From Xanthocytophaga flava (lineage in GTDB: Bacteria; Bacteroidota; Bacteroidia; Cytophagales; 172606-1), in NCBI GenBank assembly GCA_030068525.1, contig JASJOS010000014.1:124001-188000 (forward strand): a stretch of DNA of 64,000 bases, read 5' to 3'. Positions within the stretch are counted from its first letter, which is position 1; every line of letters starts with the position of its first letter. Below the pieces are notes generated by a model. The model saw nothing but the letters and a program-made list of their open reading frames with translations. It did no database searches and had not been told where the DNA came from. Below are positions 9,794 through 18,602 of this stretch, piece after piece. The translations under genes were made by a program, and so were the position numbers.

Positions 9794-10681
9794 GTGAACT
9801 TGAATATCCATTCACTGCCATATGACCTGATAGCTGCATCTGCCGAGCCTGTATTTGCAGAGGGAATACATATAGTGAGTTATCGGGCAAACGAAAATTC
9901 AACAAAAAATCGGGTAACATTAAACCAGAATCTGTTTAGCTTTCTCACAGAAGGGCAAAAAGTGGTTTCGTACTCGCAAAAACATGCTCGTATTGACTCT
10001 TCCCAGTTTCTGTTGTTGTCTTCCGGTAATTGTCTGATGACTGAAAAGCTTATTTCAGAGCAGGGTGGCTATAGCAGTACGTTGTTGTTTTTTGATAATA
10101 AAGTGTTAACAGATTTCTTTTTGAAATACGCTGATCTATTTACCCGTTCTTCTGGAAAGAAAGCATCAGATGAGCCCTTTGTAGTTTTTGAGAAAGATGA
10201 CTTTCTGAAAAATTATATTACTTCATTGAGTCTTATGTTATCTGCGAGCAAAAGAGTTCCTGAAGAAATGGCGCAACTGAAGTTTGAAGAGATTATGTTG
10301 TATCTGGCAAATAGATTTCCTGAGAAGCTATTAGGCTTGCGTACCTGTATCCAGGAAGATCAGAGTGATTTTGAGATTCGGAAAACAGTTGAAACACATA
10401 GTGAGAATCATGTTACCATAGAAGAACTTGCATTCTTGTGCAATATGAGTGTTTCGACATTTAAGCGCCGATTTACAAAGCTTTATGGGACATCTCCTAA
10501 CAAATGGATGCTTCAACGCAGAATGGAGACTGCCGCCAGGCTATTGCAACAGGCTGAAGAAAAACCAAGTGATGTGTATTACAAAGTAGGATATGAAAAT
10601 CTATCCAGCTTTATTCAGTCCTTTAAACAGACTTTTGGAGTTACCCCTAAAGAGTATCAGAACCAGAAGTTGAACGTTTAG
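9794..10681 (+). CDS. AraC-family transcriptional regulator
   Basis: 295 residues with a GTG start; no in-frame ATG lies before the conserved sequence begins. The N-terminal 180 residues form the effector-binding/cupin-like half without a recognised ligand motif. The C-terminal AraC DNA-binding domain (about 195-295) has two helix-turn-helix units: VTIEELAFLCNMSVSTFKRRF and the signature YKVGYENLSSFIQSFKQTFG followed by VTPKEYQ. The PEBP gene starts 85 bases downstream on the same strand and is a plausible target, with its own -7-like element in between. The inducer is unknown. Confidence 0.92.
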   Translation: MNLNIHSLPYDLIAASAEPVFAEGIHIVSYRANENSTKNRVTLNQNLFSFLTEGQKVVSYSQKHARIDSSQFLLLSSGNCLMTEKLISEQGGYSSTLLFFDNKVLTDFFLKYADLFTRSSGKKASDEPFVVFEKDDFLKNYITSLSLMLSASKRVPEEMAQLKFEEIMLYLANRFPEKLLGLRTCIQEDQSDFEIRKTVETHSENHVTIEELAFLCNMSVSTFKRRFTKLYGTSPNKWMLQRRMETAARLLQQAEEKPSDVYYKVGYENLSSFIQSFKQTFGVTPKEYQNQKLNV

Positions 10682-10729
10682 CAATAGTTTTTGATCTGAT
10701 AGCCTTACTCTACTCTTTTTAGGTACAGC

Positions 10730-10737
10730 TACCTTTG
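10730..10737 (+). promoter_or_regulatory. Candidate -7 element of the PEBP gene
   Basis: TACCTTTG, a match to TAnnTTTG, lies 29 bases before the ATG of the PEBP-like gene. Confidence 0.5.
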
Positions 10738-10765
10738 CATTGTAACTAATAAAACAACAGATACA

Positions 10766-11305
10766 ATGAAAAAAGGACTTGCATTATTTACAGCCTGCCT
10801 GATGATTGGCACTATGGCAATGGCCCAGACATTTACGTTGAAGAGTAAGGAAGTTGGAGGACAAGCTACTCAGAAAGAATTTGCCAATAGCTTTGGATGT
10901 CATGGAAGCAATATATCTCCTCAACTATACTGGGAAAATGCTCCTGCCGGAACCCAAAGCTTTGCTGTCACTATTTATGACAAAGATGCACCTACAGGAA
11001 GTGGTTTCTGGCATTGGGTGATATTTAATATTCCTGCTAATGTTACAGAATTGAAAGCGGGAGCTGGAGACATCAGTAAAGCATTGGCCCCTGCTGGTTC
11101 TATACAAAGTGTAACAGATGCTGGTGCACCAGGATACATCGGTCCTTGCCCGCCTCCAGGTGCCCCACATGAGTATTTGATTACCGTGTATGCCTTGAAG
11201 AGCAAACTTTCCCTGGACAAAAATGCCAGTCCTGCGTATGTGGGATTTAACTTGTTTGGAAATACCATTGCCAAAGCCTCTATTGTGATGTATGCTCAAC
11301 AATAG
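10766..11305 (+). CDS. Exported YbhB/YbcL-type PEBP family protein
   Basis: 179 residues. Residues 1-20 are a signal peptide ending in MAMAQ. The rest is the phosphatidylethanolamine-binding (Raf kinase inhibitor-like) fold: FGCHGSNISPQLYWENAP, the ligand-site motif YDKDAPTGSGFWHWV and the late segment GPCPPPGAPHEYLITVYAL, which together hold the conserved Asp, His and Pro residues of the anion pocket. Bacterial homologues have no firmly established role. The length is normal. It follows an AraC-type regulator and is closed by a strong terminator. Confidence 0.93.
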   Translation: MKKGLALFTACLMIGTMAMAQTFTLKSKEVGGQATQKEFANSFGCHGSNISPQLYWENAPAGTQSFAVTIYDKDAPTGSGFWHWVIFNIPANVTELKAGAGDISKALAPAGSIQSVTDAGAPGYIGPCPPPGAPHEYLITVYALKSKLSLDKNASPAYVGFNLFGNTIAKASIVMYAQQ

Positions 11306-11370
11306 GAGAGCTGACTGTTGATTACTTTTTTACCGGAAACATGAGTGATCCCGAATGTTGGATATGAATA

Positions 11371-11417
11371 AAACCCAAGCCTATATTTTTGAGAATAGTA
11401 TAGGCTTGGGTTTATTT
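11371..11417 (+). terminator. Intrinsic terminator after the PEBP gene
   Basis: AAACCCAAGCCTATA pairs exactly with TATAGGCTTGGGTTT (15 bp) and is followed by A and a T run. Confidence 0.85.
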
Positions 11418-11425
11418 TTGAAAAA

Positions 11426-11631
11426 TCTCTCTTCCTGAGTTTGATTATTGTTCCTTTTTTCACTCTACTTGTGGCTTCTTCATTTTTTGCTTGCCCAAAA
11501 AACGAAGCAAAAAAAGGCACTTTTCTCCGATCCTTCCGCCCGCAGGCCAAAGGCCAACCTCGCGGAGAAAAGATTCCCTGCGCACCTACACAGCCACTCG
11601 CGATTGAAGTGAATATAACTCTCTTTGTAAC
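11426..11631. repeat. Dispersed two-hairpin repeat, copy A
   Basis: Matches 42777-42981 over about 205 bases. It begins with the shared TCTCTCTTCCTGAG and ends with the shared AACTCTCTTTGT. Hairpin 1 pairs 11478-11488 with 11497-11507 (10 of 11) around GCTTGCCC. Hairpin 2 pairs 11520-11529 with 11563-11572 (CTTTTCTCCG/CGGAGAAAAG) around a loop holding GGCCAAAGGCC. The stems differ in sequence from copy B yet keep pairing. There is no terminal inverted repeat or coding capacity typical of an insertion sequence. Confidence 0.8.
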
Positions 11632-11871
11632 TCTTTTGTTTCTACTATTCTAAAGGATCTGATATTCTTTTTATCAAAATTCGGGATGACTCATATTTCT
11701 GTTTTATGCTATCTAATAAATGAGTGGTTTGTAATAGGGATAAATAATAGAATATTTTCTTTAAAATATTGTAGATTGCTCATGTTTACGAAGCTCTTAC
11801 TATACTGAGCATGTGCCACTTCTGGCAATAGGTAGACACTACAATTCTGCCACTTTTCACCAACCATTACA

Positions 11872-13443
11872 ATGAGCACAAACAGAAGAGATTTTATAAA
11901 AGGTATCGGAGCTACCGCTCTGGGCATTGGCTTATTTCCCACAGATTACCTGTATGGTAGCATGCTGAATCAGAAAGGTATTTCAGGATTGGCGCGTACA
12001 AGTCCTGAATCACAAGGTGTTTCTTCTTCTGCAATTCTTAATTTTATAAAAGCTACCAGTACTTCCAACATAGACTGGCATAGCTTTATGTTATTGCGTC
12101 ATGGAAAAGTAATTGCAGAAGGATGGTGGCAACCGTTTGCTGCTGAGTATAAACATACGTTATATTCACTGTCTAAAAGTTTTACGAGTACTGCTATTGG
12201 ATTGTTGGTGAAGGAAGGAAAGCTAAGTGTCGAAGATTCTGTATTGTCTTTGTTTGCAGATGAAGCGCCTTCCTCTCCGGATGAGAATTTAAAGCAGATG
12301 AAAGTAAAACATTTGCTTACTATGAATACCGGACATGGAGAGGATACTATGCCTAAACTACGGGATCAGGAGAAACAGCAAACCTGGACAAAAACTTTTC
12401 TGAGCCAGCCGGTAGCCTTTCAGCCCGGAACGCATTTTCTCTATAATACAGGAGCAACCTATATGCTGGGAGCAATTGTACATAAAAAGACGGGGCAGAC
12501 ACTGACGCAATATTTGGAGCCGCGTCTGTTTCAGCTATTAGGTATTAAAAATTATGACTGGGAAGTCTCACCTCAGGGACTAAATACTGCCGGATATGGG
12601 TTGCGTGTAAAAACAGAAGACATTGCCTTACTTGGACAGTTGTATCTGCAGAAAGGCAAATGGAACGGAAAGGAAATCCTGACAGAAAGCTGGGTTGATG
12701 ATGCTACCAAAGCACAAACGACCTCACAGGCTGGGGATGGAGACTGGAGCCAGGGGTATGGATATCAGTTCTGGCGGTGCAAACCTGGTTTTTATCGGGG
12801 TGATGGTGCATTTGGACAATACTGCTTTGTTATGCCACAATATGATGCCGTACTGGTTGTAACAAGTGAAAGCTGGGATATGCAAAAATCAATGAACGTT
12901 GTGTATGAACATCTGCTTCCCGGAATTAAAGATGGTAAGCTAAACGAAGATGCTACTACTTTAACAGAATTGAAAAAAGAACTGGGTGGTTTAAAATTAT
13001 CGGTTCCTACAGGAAATGTGCAGTCTCCATCTGCTGCAAAGTGGAATAAGAAAGTCATTCAACTGGAAAAGAATGAATATGGCGCTACACAACTACAGTT
13101 TGACTTTACAAAAGATGCTTGTAGTCTGACAATAAAGACAGCAAGTGGACCACATACAATAAAGTTTGGATGGCAGAACTGGTTTGTGAACAAAGATTCT
13201 GTTCCGTATATTTTTTCAGTAGCTGGCAGAAACCCTGTACCTTCAAAAATAGCTGGTACAGCTACCTGGATAAATGATACTACCTTACAACTCAACCTTC
13301 GGTTTGTAGAAGCTATTCATGGAGATAAGTTGACATGCGTCTTTGATGGAGGAAATATCTCTGTTGCTTTATTGAATAGTGTAGCTGAAAATGCGAAGAA
13401 TAGTCCTGAAAAGAGGGTTGGCCTAATGGGAAAGGTAAGTTGA
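11872..13443 (+). CDS. TAT-exported class C beta-lactamase-like serine hydrolase
   Basis: 523 residues. The N-terminus MSTNRRDFIKGIGATALGI has the twin-arginine motif, so export in folded form is likely. The beta-lactamase/transpeptidase-like domain has the SxxK motif at S99-K102 (YSLSKSFTS) and the tyrosine motif as YNTGATYMLG. The segment SQGYGYQFW near 285 is also typical of this family. About 150 extra C-terminal residues form a beta-rich tail. Such enzymes include esterases, DD-peptidases and amide hydrolases; the substrate cannot be deduced. It is a single gene with a long AT-rich leader. Confidence 0.9.
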   Translation: MSTNRRDFIKGIGATALGIGLFPTDYLYGSMLNQKGISGLARTSPESQGVSSSAILNFIKATSTSNIDWHSFMLLRHGKVIAEGWWQPFAAEYKHTLYSLSKSFTSTAIGLLVKEGKLSVEDSVLSLFADEAPSSPDENLKQMKVKHLLTMNTGHGEDTMPKLRDQEKQQTWTKTFLSQPVAFQPGTHFLYNTGATYMLGAIVHKKTGQTLTQYLEPRLFQLLGIKNYDWEVSPQGLNTAGYGLRVKTEDIALLGQLYLQKGKWNGKEILTESWVDDATKAQTTSQAGDGDWSQGYGYQFWRCKPGFYRGDGAFGQYCFVMPQYDAVLVVTSESWDMQKSMNVVYEHLLPGIKDGKLNEDATTLTELKKELGGLKLSVPTGNVQSPSAAKWNKKVIQLEKNEYGATQLQFDFTKDACSLTIKTASGPHTIKFGWQNWFVNKDSVPYIFSVAGRNPVPSKIAGTATWINDTTLQLNLRFVEAIHGDKLTCVFDGGNISVALLNSVAENAKNSPEKRVGLMGKVS

Positions 13444-13524
13444 GAGAAAAAAAGTTACAGAGCTATATTTTTGATTACTAGCCTATTAGGTGCTTTGTGG
13501 CTTTTTTGTGAAAATATTTTTTGT

Positions 13525-13562
13525 CAAATGTATGTGTTTTTTAAAATATTCACATACATTTG
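13525..13562. promoter_or_regulatory. 12-bp inverted repeat overlapping the tRNA-Glu promoter
   Basis: CAAATGTATGTG at 13525-13536 is the exact reverse complement of CACATACATTTG at 13551-13562, with a 14-base AT spacer. The right arm contains TACATTTG (13555-13562), which fits the -7 consensus and lies 21 bases before the tRNA. It could be a hairpin in a readthrough transcript or a regulator site. Confidence 0.55.
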
Positions 13563-13582
13563 CACCCCGATTAAGGAACAAC

Positions 13583-13654
13583 GGTCTATTCGTCTAGGGG
13601 TTAGGACGCATCCCTTTCACGGATGAAACACGGGTTCGATTCCCGTATGGACTA
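13583..13654 (+). tRNA. tRNA-Glu (anticodon TTC)
   Basis: 72 bases with a full cloverleaf. The acceptor arms GGTCTAT and ATGGACT pair with two G-U pairs, and the discriminator is A. The anticodon stem CATCC/GGATG closes the loop CTTTCAC with TTC in the anticodon position. The T arm is ACGGG-TTCGATT-CCCGT. CCA is not encoded. It is a single-gene transcript with its own terminator. Confidence 0.97.
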
Positions 13655-13660
13655 CGGCTT

Positions 13661-13695
13661 GGGACAAAGAAGGACTCTTCTTTGTCCCTTTTTTA
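13661..13695 (+). terminator. Intrinsic terminator of tRNA-Glu
   Basis: GGGACAAAGAAG pairs with CTTCTTTGTCCC around a short loop and runs into six T. Confidence 0.9.
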
Positions 13696-13808
13696 TTTAT
13701 ATTCCTGCATAGAAATCAAGTCAAAAGCCAGAAAAATGAAAGCATAAAAGTTTGTCTAAAAGCTCAAAACTTTTCTAGAAATAAGTATTGAAAAATAAAA
13801 AATGATTA

Positions 13809-14945
13809 ATGGATAAAATTAATTTATTGGTTACAACCACTATACTAACAATTTTCATCTCATTATTTCTGTCATTGTTTTTGGGCACGGTCAAAACAGA
13901 ACATAAGTTAAGTAATCGCCTTTTTGCTTTCTTTCTACTTTTAACTGCAATTGATGTTAGTGGAAATCTAGACTATTTGTTTGACATTCCTTTATATGCA
14001 AGAATATTCAGAAGTTCACTTTTTTTCTTGCAACTCCCTACATTCTATTTATATCTCTTATCTGTCTGCTATTCTGATTTTAAGCTAAAATCAAAACATT
14101 TGCTTCATATTATTCCTTTTTTACTAGCTAATTTAATTCTGATACCGCGTTTTTACATTGTAGATCTCGCTTCTAAAATTGGTTTTCTTTCACAGAGCAG
14201 TAGCAGGTTGGAGATACAACTCAATCATATTCTCATACATAGTCAAATTGTAGCATACATTCTTGCAGCTTTTTTGCTTTTAAGAAAAGCAAAAAGAGTA
14301 TATCTTGAAAACTATGCAGGAGCCAATATTGAGTCACTTAATTGGTTACTTCAGTTTACGCTGGCACTATCAGGGTTTTATTTTATTGCGTTAGCAAAGA
14401 ACGTCTTTAAGTTTATCGAGTATCCCCACATTTTAGAGTGGCTGAAAATCGGGCTTTTTTTATTTGAGTTGCTCATAATTAGTTGGTATTTATACAAAGC
14501 CCTGAATAACCCAAGCCTATTCAGAAATGTTGATTCGAAATTAAAGCTTGTAAAAGATATAATTTCTGAAAAGAAACAGAGTGAGCAATTAGTTACAAAT
14601 GATAAAGAACATAGTGAAGAGTTAGTGAAACTAAAGAGGTACATGGTTGAGAAAAATCCATTTCTTAATCCAGATTTAACCATTCAGGATGTTGCTACTG
14701 ATATTGAAATGCCTGTTCGGGATCTGTCTCTTTTAATTAACCATACATTAGACCAGCACTTTTACGATTTTATTAATTCCTATCGAATAGAGAGGGCTAT
14801 GGATATCTTAAGAGATGATACAAAAAGTAAGGTAACTATTCTGGAAATTCTCTATGAGGTAGGCTTTAATTCAAAATCTTCTTTTAATACGGCTTTTAAA
14901 AAGCACACAGGTAGTACGCCAACTGCTTACCGTAAAACTTTGTAA
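13809..14945 (+). CDS. Membrane-anchored AraC-type transcriptional regulator
   Basis: 378 residues. The N-terminal 230 residues form about seven hydrophobic helices (for example LLVTTTILTIFISLFLSLFL at the start). The C-terminal part carries an AraC DNA-binding domain (about 275-378), with LTIQDVATDIEMPVRDLSLL as the first HTH and ILYEVGFNSKSSFNTAFKKH plus GSTPTAYRK as the signature. This 7TM-AraC architecture is common in Bacteroidota and suggests that a membrane signal is read directly at the promoter. The serine hydrolase gene begins 150 bases downstream on the same strand and is the likely target. Confidence 0.92.
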   Translation: MDKINLLVTTTILTIFISLFLSLFLGTVKTEHKLSNRLFAFFLLLTAIDVSGNLDYLFDIPLYARIFRSSLFFLQLPTFYLYLLSVCYSDFKLKSKHLLHIIPFLLANLILIPRFYIVDLASKIGFLSQSSSRLEIQLNHILIHSQIVAYILAAFLLLRKAKRVYLENYAGANIESLNWLLQFTLALSGFYFIALAKNVFKFIEYPHILEWLKIGLFLFELLIISWYLYKALNNPSLFRNVDSKLKLVKDIISEKKQSEQLVTNDKEHSEELVKLKRYMVEKNPFLNPDLTIQDVATDIEMPVRDLSLLINHTLDQHFYDFINSYRIERAMDILRDDTKSKVTILEILYEVGFNSKSSFNTAFKKHTGSTPTAYRKTL

Positions 14946-15095
14946 AGCAGTAGTTTGTAATTATTCGTACTTGTTTTTGCTACTATTCGTACATATTCTT
15001 TGAAACAAATGCGTTCGACTATTTTTATTCGGTCGCATAGCATTAATCCCTTTCTCACATTTGTATCGAATATTTTTAACACAAAAACCGATACA

Positions 15096-16154
15096 ATGAA
15101 AACTTCACTACAACTCTTGACAGTTCTATTATTAGTCAGCACCTTTTCTTTTGGGCAAGATCTCTCCAAACAGATTGACTCATTAATAAAGGATAACTAT
15201 CAAAAAAATCCTGATGTAGGTATTAGTGTTGGCTTTATCAGGAATAATGAAGAATACTATACTGCCTATGGTAATCTGAATGCAGAAAGTCAAATAGCAA
15301 TTACTAAAAACTCAGTATTTGAAATTGCATCTATCACGAAGATTTTAACTTCAAATTTAGTTGCACAGGCAATTATCGATAAAAAAATAAAAGCAGATGA
15401 TTATATTGATGACTTCCTTCCCAAAGGATATGTCTTACGTAAAAACCTTAAAAATAAAATAAAGATTTCTGACCTGGCCTCTCATCAATCAGGCTTACCT
15501 GATATCGATTTTGGAAAACTCATTGAGCTAAATCCACAGCAACCTATAAATAGTGTAACTAAAAAAACATTGACTACCATGATCAATAATTGCAGTGAAC
15601 TCATTGATTATGGTAGCTATCGTTATTCCACTATTGGATATACATTGCTTGGGCAGATATTGGAAAAGGTGTATGGGAGGAGTTATGCTGAAATTATCAG
15701 AGAAAAAATGATAGAGCCGTTACAACTAACAAATACATTGACTAAAGATTTCAATGTCAAAAATAGAACAGTTGGTCATAATGCGGATGGTGGGATTCAG
15801 GAATTCTTACAATGGAATATCACTGCATCTGCCGGATTAGTAAAATCCAGTGCTTCTGATATGGTTACGTTTTTAAAAGTGGTCTTAAATGAAGAAACTG
15901 AAATAGGTAAAGCGGCTATTCTTACAGAAAAAGTTTTCTATAAAGATGAAAATAGAGAAATAGGATTGGGTATAAACATCATGACAGATGATAAAAATAC
16001 AATCTACTTAAAATCAGGAGATTCTATGGGACAATCTTCGATTATATGTTACAATAGGGCTAAAAATTGGGGTATCATACTACTTCTAAACCAACGGAGT
16101 TCAAAAATGAGGCAAAGCCTGTTGAATGAGATTTATGAGAAAGTTTTAAAATAA
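15096..16154 (+). CDS. Secreted class C beta-lactamase-like serine hydrolase
   Basis: 352 residues from ATG at 15096. An in-frame ATG at 15000 exists, but only the later start gives a proper signal peptide (MKTSLQLLTVLLLVSTFSFG, cut before QDL). SxxK is seen in FEIASITKILTS and the tyrosine motif as YRYSTIGYTLLG. The HQSGLPD segment is also typical of the Beta-lactamase (PF00144) family. The substrate is unknown. It follows a membrane AraC regulator, one of three such pairings in the window. Confidence 0.9.
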   Translation: MKTSLQLLTVLLLVSTFSFGQDLSKQIDSLIKDNYQKNPDVGISVGFIRNNEEYYTAYGNLNAESQIAITKNSVFEIASITKILTSNLVAQAIIDKKIKADDYIDDFLPKGYVLRKNLKNKIKISDLASHQSGLPDIDFGKLIELNPQQPINSVTKKTLTTMINNCSELIDYGSYRYSTIGYTLLGQILEKVYGRSYAEIIREKMIEPLQLTNTLTKDFNVKNRTVGHNADGGIQEFLQWNITASAGLVKSSASDMVTFLKVVLNEETEIGKAAILTEKVFYKDENREIGLGINIMTDDKNTIYLKSGDSMGQSSIICYNRAKNWGIILLLNQRSSKMRQSLLNEIYEKVLK

Positions 16155-16370
16155 ATCCGATAGTGTAGGTTCACAATCTATGCTCACAATGGTCAATAAT
16201 TTAACAAAGGGGGTATTGTCTTATTTAAAAGGATACCTCTAAACAGTTACTAATAGTCGCTTATATCTAATAAATGAGTAATATCAAACTATACTCACTT
16301 GGAAACTCATCTAAACTTAAAGACTCCAACAGAATCATCTGTTGTATATAGTAAATCCTTCCTGTTTCAT

Positions 16371-16691
16371 ATGGCATCTGTCTATACCAATGGCGATGCA
16401 TTGGTAAAAGAAAATTTCACTGCTGAAGAGCAGGAGATACTTCATCCGGAACAGACCTATGATTGGGATGATGAAGAAGAAATGGAGGTGCCACGCGAGC
16501 TGACACCTGTAAAAATTAGTGAATTACTGCCCTTGCTAGAGAAGTTACTACAACTACTGAGACAGGATACAGAGACAGGAGATAAAGAAATGCAGGAGTT
16601 AGCTGCTTCTGAACTGGATGAGATTATTCCAGAGTTACAAGGTCTACAAAAGATTACAAATGAGGTAGAATATTCTCAGACTGTTATTTAG
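16371..16691 (+). CDS. Small acidic protein of unknown function
   Basis: 106 residues from ATG at 16371; a TTG 72 bases upstream in frame could extend it to 130. Very acidic (YDWDDEEEMEVPRE near residue 28), then two predicted amphipathic helices with leucine-rich faces (ISELLPLLEKLLQLLRQ and EMQELAASELDEIIPELQ). No signal peptide, no membrane segment and no family that I recognise. It is followed by a terminator shared with the convergent branching-enzyme gene. Coding is likely from composition and the clean frame. Confidence 0.6.
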   Translation: MASVYTNGDALVKENFTAEEQEILHPEQTYDWDDEEEMEVPRELTPVKISELLPLLEKLLQLLRQDTETGDKEMQELAASELDEIIPELQGLQKITNEVEYSQTVI

Positions 16692-16733
16692 TCATAGATT
16701 ATAAAATAACTTTCTTGCAGGACTTATTACAAA

Positions 16734-16770
16734 ACAAAAACGACTTCAACCTAGTGAAGCCGTTTTTGTT
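16734..16770. terminator. Bidirectional terminator between convergent genes
   Basis: AAAAACG-CTTCA pairs with TGAAG-CGTTTTT with one bulged base on each side, flanked by A-rich sequence on one side and T-rich on the other. It serves the small acidic gene on the plus strand and the branching enzyme on the minus strand. Confidence 0.75.
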
Positions 16771-16790
16771 TTAATCAATCTGCCTGATTT

Positions 16791-18602
16791 CTAATCCTGA
16801 GATAGAATGATTGCGCCATAAGGAGCTATGGATACTGTCGCAAAGGCACCATTCTGATCGGCTTTGGCAACAGTGTCATACACAGGATGATCTGTAAATT
16901 CATCATCATATCCACCCCAATCACTATTAAAACGCACTTTCCATTTTCCCTTAGTCGGCATCGGAATAGTATAGTGTGTATGTTCCTGATCTCTGAAGTT
17001 CAGCACTACAACTACACTGTCTTTCGGACCACCTTCCATCCAGCGATGGTAGGCTACTATTTTATCTTCATGATGTACATACAAAATATGTATGTGCTGA
17101 CCCATTAACCCTTTGGTAGTCTCATGACGGTTTGTGCGTAAATAGATCAGGTCACGGTGTAGTTTAATAATCCCTTTTACATCCGAGAAACGGTTCCAGT
17201 CTACCGGATCTGTATCTGAGAACCATTTGTCCTCCAGTAAAGGTTGTCCCTGAAATAACATCGGAATGCCCGGCGCTGTTAATACCATCGCCACACCTAA
17301 TGCTGCTCGTTTCTTTGAATAATAGTTCGTTACATCACCGGGAGAGATTTCTTCTGCTACACGCGCTTTGCCATTCGCTACCTCATCATGTGATTCTGTA
17401 TAGACTACTCGTCCAAACGAGTCCAGATTGTAACGGCGTGTCAGTGCATGAGTAACAGCATCCATATTTCTGTCATTGTCATGCATAGTGATAATAACAT
17501 CCCGGATTGGATGTACAAAATCAGCATCCCATTGGGAGCCATACCCACAACCGCCATCCTGAACTTTCGCTGTCACAAAGTCATTTCCATGTAAATCTTC
17601 TGCAATGGTAAGCTTGTTGGGATATTTCTCTGAGATTTCCCGGTTAATCCATTGTAAAAGGCTGAATCCGTCATGCAAGTTGTCGGCAGGGTTTTCGTTT
17701 GCATGCACATTACGGATGTAGGGGATCATATCCATTCGAAGACCATCACAACGATACTCTTCAAGCCACATTAAGGCATTGTCCCGAATGTATTGCCGCA
17801 CTTCTCCTCTGCCATAATCCGGACGTGTATCTCCCCAGGGAGTAGTTGACTTCCAGTCATTATAGAAATAGATTCCGCCTTTATTGTTTTCACTCCAGCC
17901 ATCAAACTGCCACAAGTCCATATCGCTGGGTCCAAAGTGATTATACACTACATCCAATATCACAGCTATATTGTTTTTGTGACAGGCTTTGATAAATGAC
18001 TTAAAGGCATCCGGACCGCCATAAGCTGACTCAATAGCAAAAGGGTGGGCAGGATTATATCCCCAGGAGTAATCTCCTGCAAACTCAAATGGAGGCATAA
18101 TTTCAACTGCATTAACCCCCAGTGCTCTCAAATAAGGCAACCGATCAATGGCAGAATAAAAATCACCTGGTTTGCCTTCTTCTGTTACATTGAATGTGCC
18201 AATATGGAGTTCATAGATCACCAATTCGTTCCAGCTTGGCATCTGATAGGCGTCATCTTCCCAATCAAACGAATGAGCATCATAAATAACTGAGTTACCA
18301 ACAGAGTTGGTTACTACCCGTGCATAAGGATCGTTTCTGGATAGCTTACGGCCATCCATTGTATGGATAATGTATTTGTATTCATGTCCCGCCTGGGCAT
18401 TTTCTACATTGCATCCCCAATAGCCATTTTCTTCGGGTTGTAATTCGTTTTTGGTTTTAGCCCATTTATTGAATGTACCTGTCACATATACTTTTTCAGC
18501 ATGTGGAGCCCATACTCTAAAATAGGTTCCTTTACTATGTAGGATAGAGCCCATGCCGGCTACCTGTATACTTGGGTGGGTAGATGTTTTTGCTTTTGTC
18601 AT
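16791..18602 (-). CDS. GH13 1,4-alpha-glucan branching enzyme-like protein
   Basis: 603 residues. The N-terminal CBM48/early-set domain (about 15-110, with FRVWAPHAEKVYVTGTFNKW) is followed by the GH13 barrel. Catalytic residues are visible: nucleophile D291 in CDGLRMDMIPY, acid/base E335 in LTIAEDLHG and D406 in YTESHDEVANG. Region I is DVVYNHFGPSD near 217-227. The SHDE form of the last motif is that of branching enzymes, so the likely reaction is forming alpha-1,6 branches in glycogen. The protein is shorter than many GlgB enzymes because it lacks the extra N-terminal module. A trehalohydrolase-like relative is a less likely alternative. No other glycogen genes adjoin. Confidence 0.85.
   Translation of the reverse strand: MTKAKTSTHPSIQVAGMGSILHSKGTYFRVWAPHAEKVYVTGTFNKWAKTKNELQPEENGYWGCNVENAQAGHEYKYIIHTMDGRKLSRNDPYARVVTNSVGNSVIYDAHSFDWEDDAYQMPSWNELVIYELHIGTFNVTEEGKPGDFYSAIDRLPYLRALGVNAVEIMPPFEFAGDYSWGYNPAHPFAIESAYGGPDAFKSFIKACHKNNIAVILDVVYNHFGPSDMDLWQFDGWSENNKGGIYFYNDWKSTTPWGDTRPDYGRGEVRQYIRDNALMWLEEYRCDGLRMDMIPYIRNVHANENPADNLHDGFSLLQWINREISEKYPNKLTIAEDLHGNDFVTAKVQDGGCGYGSQWDADFVHPIRDVIITMHDNDRNMDAVTHALTRRYNLDSFGRVVYTESHDEVANGKARVAEEISPGDVTNYYSKKRAALGVAMVLTAPGIPMLFQGQPLLEDKWFSDTDPVDWNRFSDVKGIIKLHRDLIYLRTNRHETTKGLMGQHIHILYVHHEDKIVAYHRWMEGGPKDSVVVVLNFRDQEHTHYTIPMPTKGKWKVRFNSDWGGYDDEFTDHPVYDTVAKADQNGAFATVSIAPYGAIILSQD

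Larger units (their letters stand above)
11306..11871. other. Intergenic region holding a terminator and repeat A
   Basis: 566 bases without a gene. It contains the PEBP terminator, the dispersed repeat and about 240 bases of AT-rich leader before the TAT-exported hydrolase. Reading frames that cross the repeat are low-complexity and not credible genes. Confidence 0.6.

Noticed and set aside
10925-11302. Long antisense frames over the PEBP gene
   Set aside because: They mirror the codon pattern of the clearly conserved plus-strand gene.
11441-11653. Open frames on both strands across repeat A
   Set aside because: They are translations of a structured repeat that does not keep its frame in copy B.
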